DNA of 64,000 nt from Betaproteobacteria bacterium (GTDB lineage: Bacteria; Pseudomonadota; Gammaproteobacteria; Burkholderiales; Usitatibacteraceae), in NCBI GenBank assembly GCA_016711875.1, contig JADJSD010000001.1:434001-498000 (forward strand), given 5' to 3'. The translations under genes were made by a program, and so were the position numbers. The notes under the pieces were generated by a model. That model was given only the letters and a program-made list of their open reading frames with translations, did no database searches and was not told where the DNA came from. This document shows positions 60,402 through 64,000 of this stretch, piece after piece; positions within the stretch are counted from its first letter, which is position 1; every line of letters begins with the position of its first letter.

Positions 60402-60719
60402 TTAGATGCATACGACGTCCAGGTTCCGGCCCCGAAGGCGCACTGGGACTCGGTCGTCGTATTCCTCGGTGCGCTCCTGGTAGTCGGCGAGCACGGCCTT
60501 TAGGACCGCCCGCAGATAGCGCTCGGGTTGCCGGTAGCCGCGCAGGGTCTCAAGTTGACCTGCAACGTCGGTGACGTTGAACCACTCGTCGGGCATCACG
60601 GTGTCGCACAGCTCAATCCACACCGCGATGCCCTGGGTTTCGACGAACTGCTTGGCGCCGGTGAACACGGTGGGCGTGCTGTCGGGGTAGCGCAGGCGGG
60701 GCTCGATTGGCGTAGACAT
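60402..60719 (-). CDS. Small phage protein
   Basis: 105 residues from ATG 60719. RLRYPDSTPTVFTGAKQFVETQGIAVWIELCDTVMPDEWFNVTDVAGQL and a basic tail. Mixed alpha/beta, soluble. It is 11 bases after the DUF3489-like gene. No family recognised. Confidence 0.55.
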   Translation of the reverse strand: MSTPIEPRLRYPDSTPTVFTGAKQFVETQGIAVWIELCDTVMPDEWFNVTDVAGQLETLRGYRQPERYLRAVLKAVLADYQERTEEYDDRVPVRLRGRNLDVVCI

Positions 60720-60730
60720 CGCCCCGCCCT

Positions 60731-61248
60731 TCAAGCCCCGATCCGGTAGACGCGGTCAGCGTCCGCTGCCTTGGTCGAGACGATGTTGAGTCCGAGCTTC
60801 TTCTTGAGCGCCCCGGCAAAGGCGCCGCGCACCGTGTGCGCCTGCCAGCCGGTGGCCTCGCAGATCTGCGGCACCGTGGCCCCCTCGGGGCGCTGGAGCA
60901 TCCCGATGATGGTGGCTTGCTTGCTGCTCTCGCGCGTACGTGGACGGGGAGTCGCGGTTTCTTGCGCCTGCGCTGCGACAGGAGGCGCTTCGTTGGCGGC
61001 TTCCTCGGCGCTTGGGGCAACAGGGGCCGGCGCGGAACGGTCGCAGCCCAGGGCGTCGTAGCCCTCGGCAGCCACGAACCAGTCGGTGCCGTCGGTGGTA
61101 ATGAGCGCGCGTTGAAGAGTCCTTCCAGGACTTTCTTTCGGGCGCCGCCGTTCACGTTGTCCGGGAACCACGTGATCTTGCCGCCAGTGTTCTGGATCGC
61201 GTAGGCGAGGATGGCGTGTTGGGCGGGGGTGAGTTCGTTCTTGCTCAT
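60731..61248 (-). pseudogene. DUF3489-like protein, one frameshift
   Basis: Two frames join into about 172 residues. The first reads MSKNELTPAQHAILAYAIQNTGGKITWFPDNVNGGARKKVLEGLFN. The second continues ALITTDGTDWFVAAEGYDALG and ends in a DUF3489 winged-helix domain (ESSKQATIIGMLQRPEGATVPQICEATGWQAHTVRGAFAGALKKKLGL). One base is missing near 61104-61111. The protein is probably DNA-binding. AAGGAG precedes ATG 61248, and a leader repeat lies upstream at 61285. Confidence 0.75.
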
Positions 61249-61284
61249 GTGCGTCTCCTTCGTGGTGGTTGGTGGTGTGACGTG

Positions 61285-61321
61285 ATGAACGCGCTGCTTC
61301 CGATGGAAGCCAAGGGCTTTC
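61285..61321 (-). repeat. Leader repeat, copy 2
   Basis: Same 37-base element (plus strand ATGAACGCGCTGCTTCCGAT ... GCCAAGGGCTTTC), 36 bases upstream of the start at 61248, the same distance as copy 1 from its gene. Confidence 0.65.
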
Positions 61322-61328
61322 CGATCTA

Positions 61329-61499
61329 TTACTTCGCCTTCTGTTGGGCCCCTGCTTCGTAGGCCGCGCGCAATGCGTCGTGCAGGCTCCACACCGCGAC
61401 GTCGTGGAAGTCCAGGCTGTCCGAGTTGCGGGCCTCCAGCGTCTCGATTCCGAGGTGTTGCTTGGCGATCTGGGTCAGCAGTTTGTCGATGGCGTTCAT
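61329..61499 (-). CDS. DUF6900-like small protein
   Basis: 56 residues: MNAIDKLLTQIAKQHLGIETLEARNSDSLDFHDVAVWSLHDALRAAYEAG. The DSLDFHDVAVW block is the family signature. GGAGG lies upstream. Encoded in other phages and plasmids next to similar leaders. Function unknown. Confidence 0.75.
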   Translation of the reverse strand: MNAIDKLLTQIAKQHLGIETLEARNSDSLDFHDVAVWSLHDALRAAYEAGAQQKAK

Positions 61500-61535
61500 G
61501 CTTGTTTCCGGGAGGAGGTGATTGAAGTCGAACGT

Positions 61536-61572
61536 ATGAACGCGCTTCTCCCGATGGAAGCCAAGCGGATTC
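61536..61572 (-). repeat. Leader repeat, copy 3
   Basis: Third 37-base copy (plus strand ATGAACGCGCTTCTCCCGAT ... GCCAAGCGGATTC), again 36 bases upstream of a minus-strand start (61499). Constant distance in all three cases supports a shared regulatory role rather than a coding one. Confidence 0.65.
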
Positions 61573-61594
61573 TCAAGAAAGATTGAAGGCTCCG

Positions 61595-62122
61595 ATGGGA
61601 CTCTCGATTCGCGCTTACGCCAGGCACCGCGGGGTCACCGACACGGCCGTCCACAAGGCCATTCGCGCTGGTCGTATCACCCCAGAGCCGGACGGCACCG
61701 TCGACGCCGAGCGGGCGGATCGCGAATGGACGAGGAATTCCGGGGCTCCGAAGGTGGGCACCCGCACACCGGCCATTAAAGTCCCTGCCCCCGACACCCC
61801 AAGCGAGCCGGGTTCCGTAGTACCACCCGGGGGCACGTCCCTCCTTCAGGCCCGGACGGTGAATGAGGTCGTGAAGGCGCAGACCAACAAGGTGCGCCTT
61901 GCACGATTGAAGGGAGAACTGGTCGACCGATCGCAAGCAATCGCCCACGTCTTCAAGCTGGCGCGGTCGGAGCGCGACGCCTGGCTCAACTGGCCAGCGC
62001 GGATTTCGGCGCAGATGGCTGCGCGACTGGCGGTCGACGCGCACGCCATGCACGTAGCTCTGGAGGCCGCCGTGCGTGAGCACCTGCAGGAGCTGGGCGA
62101 CATGCGCCCGCGGGTGGATTGA
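61595..62122 (+). CDS. Terminase small subunit (Nu1-like)
   Basis: 175 residues from ATG 61595 after AAGG. An N-terminal winged-helix pattern (LSIRAYARHRGVTDTAVHKAIRAGRI) recognises DNA, and a helical region (VKAQTNKVRLARLKGELVDRSQAIAHVFKLARSERDAWLNWPARI) would contact the large subunit. It overlaps the large terminase gene by four bases. Confidence 0.8.
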   Translation: MGLSIRAYARHRGVTDTAVHKAIRAGRITPEPDGTVDAERADREWTRNSGAPKVGTRTPAIKVPAPDTPSEPGSVVPPGGTSLLQARTVNEVVKAQTNKVRLARLKGELVDRSQAIAHVFKLARSERDAWLNWPARISAQMAARLAVDAHAMHVALEAAVREHLQELGDMRPRVD

Positions 62123-64000
62123 TGGCCGAGACGGAGTACGAGGGCGCCTTCGAGATCGAACGCGCTTGGCGGGAGGGTCTCACCCCCGATCCGCTTCTTT
62201 CCGTTTCGGAGTGGTCCGATCGACACCGGATGCTCTCCAGCAAGGCCTCGGCCGAGCCGGGTCGGTGGCGCACCAGCCGGACGCCTTATCTCAAAGCCAT
62301 CATGGACTGCCTCTCGCCCACCTCCCCGGTGGAGCGCGTGGTGTTCATGAAGGGCGCGCAGCTTGGGGCGACCGAGATGGGCTCCAATTGGATCGGGTAC
62401 GTGATCCACCACGCGCCGGGTCCGATGATGGCTGTGTGGCCCACGGTGGATATGGCAAAGCGCAACTCCAAGCAGCGCATCGACCCGCTGGTTGAGGAAT
62501 CGGGCGTCCTCGCGGAACTCATCGCCCCGGCCCGAAGCCGCGACTCGGGGAACACGATTCTCGCCAAGGAGTTTCGCGGTGGAGTGCTGGTGATGACCGG
62601 CGCCAACAGCGCCGTGGGGCTTCGTTCCATGCCGGTCCGTTACCTCTTTCTGGACGAGGTGGACGGCTACCCGGTGGATGTCGAGGGCGAGGGTGATGCG
62701 ATCTCCCTGGCCGAAGCCCGGACGCGGACCTTTGCGCGCCGCAAGATCTTCATCGTCTCAACCCCGACGATCTCGGGGGCGAGTTCGATTGAGCGGGAGT
62801 ACGAGGCCTCGAACCAGTGCCGCTACTTCGTGCCTTGCCCGCACTGCTCGCACCGGCAGTGGCTTCAGTTCGAGCAGCTGCGTTGGGAAAAGGGGAGCCC
62901 GCGACCGCGGCCTACGTTTGCGAGTCCTGTGAGAAAGCAATCGCGGAGCACCACAAGGCGTGGATGCTTGAGCACGGTGAATGGCGGGCGATGGCGCCGG
63001 AGAACGGGATCAAGACCACCGGCTTTCACCTGTCCTCGCTCTATAGCCCGGTGGGATGGCGCAGTTGGCGCGAGATTGCCGCCGCCTGGGAGGCTGCGGT
63101 GAACAAGGAGACCGGGTCGGCAGCCGCCATCAAGACGTTCAAGAACACCGAACTCGGGGAAACCTGGGTCGAGGAAGGAGAAGCCCCGGACTGGCAGCGG
63201 CTCCTGGAGCGCCGGGAGAGTTACGCAATCGGCACCGTCCCCATGGGCGGGCTTCTTCTGGTTGGTGGGGCGGACGTGCAGAAGGATCGAATCGAAGCCT
63301 CGATCTGGGCCTTCGGACGCGGTAAGTCTTCATGGCTCGTCGAGCACCGGGTGCTCATGGGGGATACCGCCCGCGAAGCGGTCTGGAAAGACCTCGGCAC
63401 CCTCATCACTGAGCAGTGGACGCACGCATCAGGCGCCACGATGCCGCTCGCGCGCTTCGCACTTGATACGGGCTTTGCCACCCAGGAGGCCTATGCCTTT
63501 GTGCGGGCAAGCCGGGACTCCCGGCTCATGGCGGTAAAAGGCGTGCCACGCGGGCCGGCACTCATCGGAACGCCGCTGGCCGTCGACGTATCTTCGGGCG
63601 GCAAGCGCCTTCGCCGGGGGATCAAGGTCTTCTCGGTCGCGGTGGGAATCGCGAAGCTCGAGTTCTACAACAATCTGCGCAAGGTGACGGACGTCGAGGA
63701 GGACGGCGTCACGATCCGTTTCCCCGTTGGCTTCGTGCATCTGCCGCAGGTCGATGCCGAATTCCTTCAGCAGCTATGCGCGGAGCAACTCACCACGCGC
63801 CGCAACCGCCACGGCTTTGCAGTGCGCGAGTGGCAAAAGATGCGGGAGCGTAACGAGGCACTCGACTGCTACGTCTACGCGCGAGCAGCGGCGGCCGCCG
63901 CAGGTCTCGATCGATTCGAAGAGCGCCACTGGCGCGAACTGGAACGACAGCTCGGAATTGCGCCTCCGGACGAGGCACCACCCCCGCTTCAAGCACTGGA
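62119..64000 (+). pseudogene. Terminase large subunit (GpA family), one frameshift, runs off the window
   Basis: The first frame carries the ATPase: FMKGAQLGATEM (Walker A variant), RYLFLDEVDGYP (Walker B) and FIVSTPTISGAS (coupling motif), then the zinc site CPHCSHRQW. One G is missing in GGGG (62892-62895). The other frame continues without interruption: YVCESCEKAIAEHH, then the nuclease half (LLLVGGADVQKDRIEASIWAFGRG with metal-binding Asp, and ALDTGFATQEAY), to the right end. This is the lambda GpA-type packaging motor. The C-terminus is outside the window. Confidence 0.88.

Noticed and set aside
1..64000. CRISPR arrays, rRNA, tRNA or insertion sequences
   Set aside because: No regularly spaced repeats, no cloverleaf or rRNA-like sequence, and no transposase frame was found when reading both strands.

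Overview
This window is GC-rich chromosomal DNA that looks betaproteobacterial. It carries SoxCD, an FdsABG-type soluble formate dehydrogenase, a sigma-54/PAS regulator and a prophage of the kind common in Burkholderiales. No rRNA or tRNA gene was seen. The organism call is an inference from gene content only.

Layout. (1) 1-22.6 kb is ordinary, well-preserved chromosome. It holds a SYLF-domain protein, a PAS sensor coupled to an HD-GYP c-di-GMP phosphodiesterase, the sulfane dehydrogenase pair soxCD, a YcgR-like PilZ protein, a rhamnan-synthesis-F-like protein, a UxaA-family dehydratase, a BNR-repeat protein with a ThiS/MoaD-like partner, an M48 peptidase, an ammonium channel and a YeeE/YedE thiosulfate-type transporter. 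A sigma-54 activator follows, divergent from an operon for sulfur and thiol-oxidant handling (persulfide-dioxygenase-like MBL, peroxiredoxin, NifX-like protein, SLAC1-like channel, cytochrome c). Small stress genes close the region. (2) 22.6-23.3 kb is a gene-poor junction. (3) 23.3-39.4 kb is one minus-strand operon of tightly packed genes: a PanB-like protein, a NitT/TauT-type ABC importer (binding protein, two permeases, two ATPases, one with a cyclic-nucleotide-type sensor domain), MetF-MetV, fused FdsG-FdsB, FolB, FDH alpha, Fhs, FolD and an EamA exporter. A divergent Crp/Fnr regulator flanks it, with two TGTCG-N6-CGACA palindromes in the shared intergenic region. (4) 40.4-64.0 kb is a prophage, cut by the right end of the window: serine recombinase, DUF2924 protein, ImmR/ImmA switch, an unrecognised two-gene module, a recombination/replication operon (Sak4-like ATPase, DUF669-like SSB, Cas4/RecB-like nuclease, primase-helicase, RuvC-like resolvase), two ParB-methyltransferase fusions, a TcmP/DUF5131 cargo pair, small minus-strand genes with repeated leaders, and terminase.

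How it fits together. The C1 operon reads as a complete route: an imported substrate could yield a hydroxymethyl or methyl group to tetrahydrofolate, which MetF, FolD and Fhs would convert to formate and the NAD-linked formate dehydrogenase would oxidise to CO2. The PanB homologue has lost both Mg-binding aspartates of classical PanB, so its chemistry is probably different. This operon is my main candidate for an undescribed system. A second is a sigma-54-driven leader that folds into a long hairpin ending in T6.

Caution. At least 15 single-base frameshifts lie between 23.9 and 62.9 kb and none in the first 22 kb. Most sit in short homopolymers and leave otherwise intact reading frames, so many may be sequencing indels rather than true pseudogenes.
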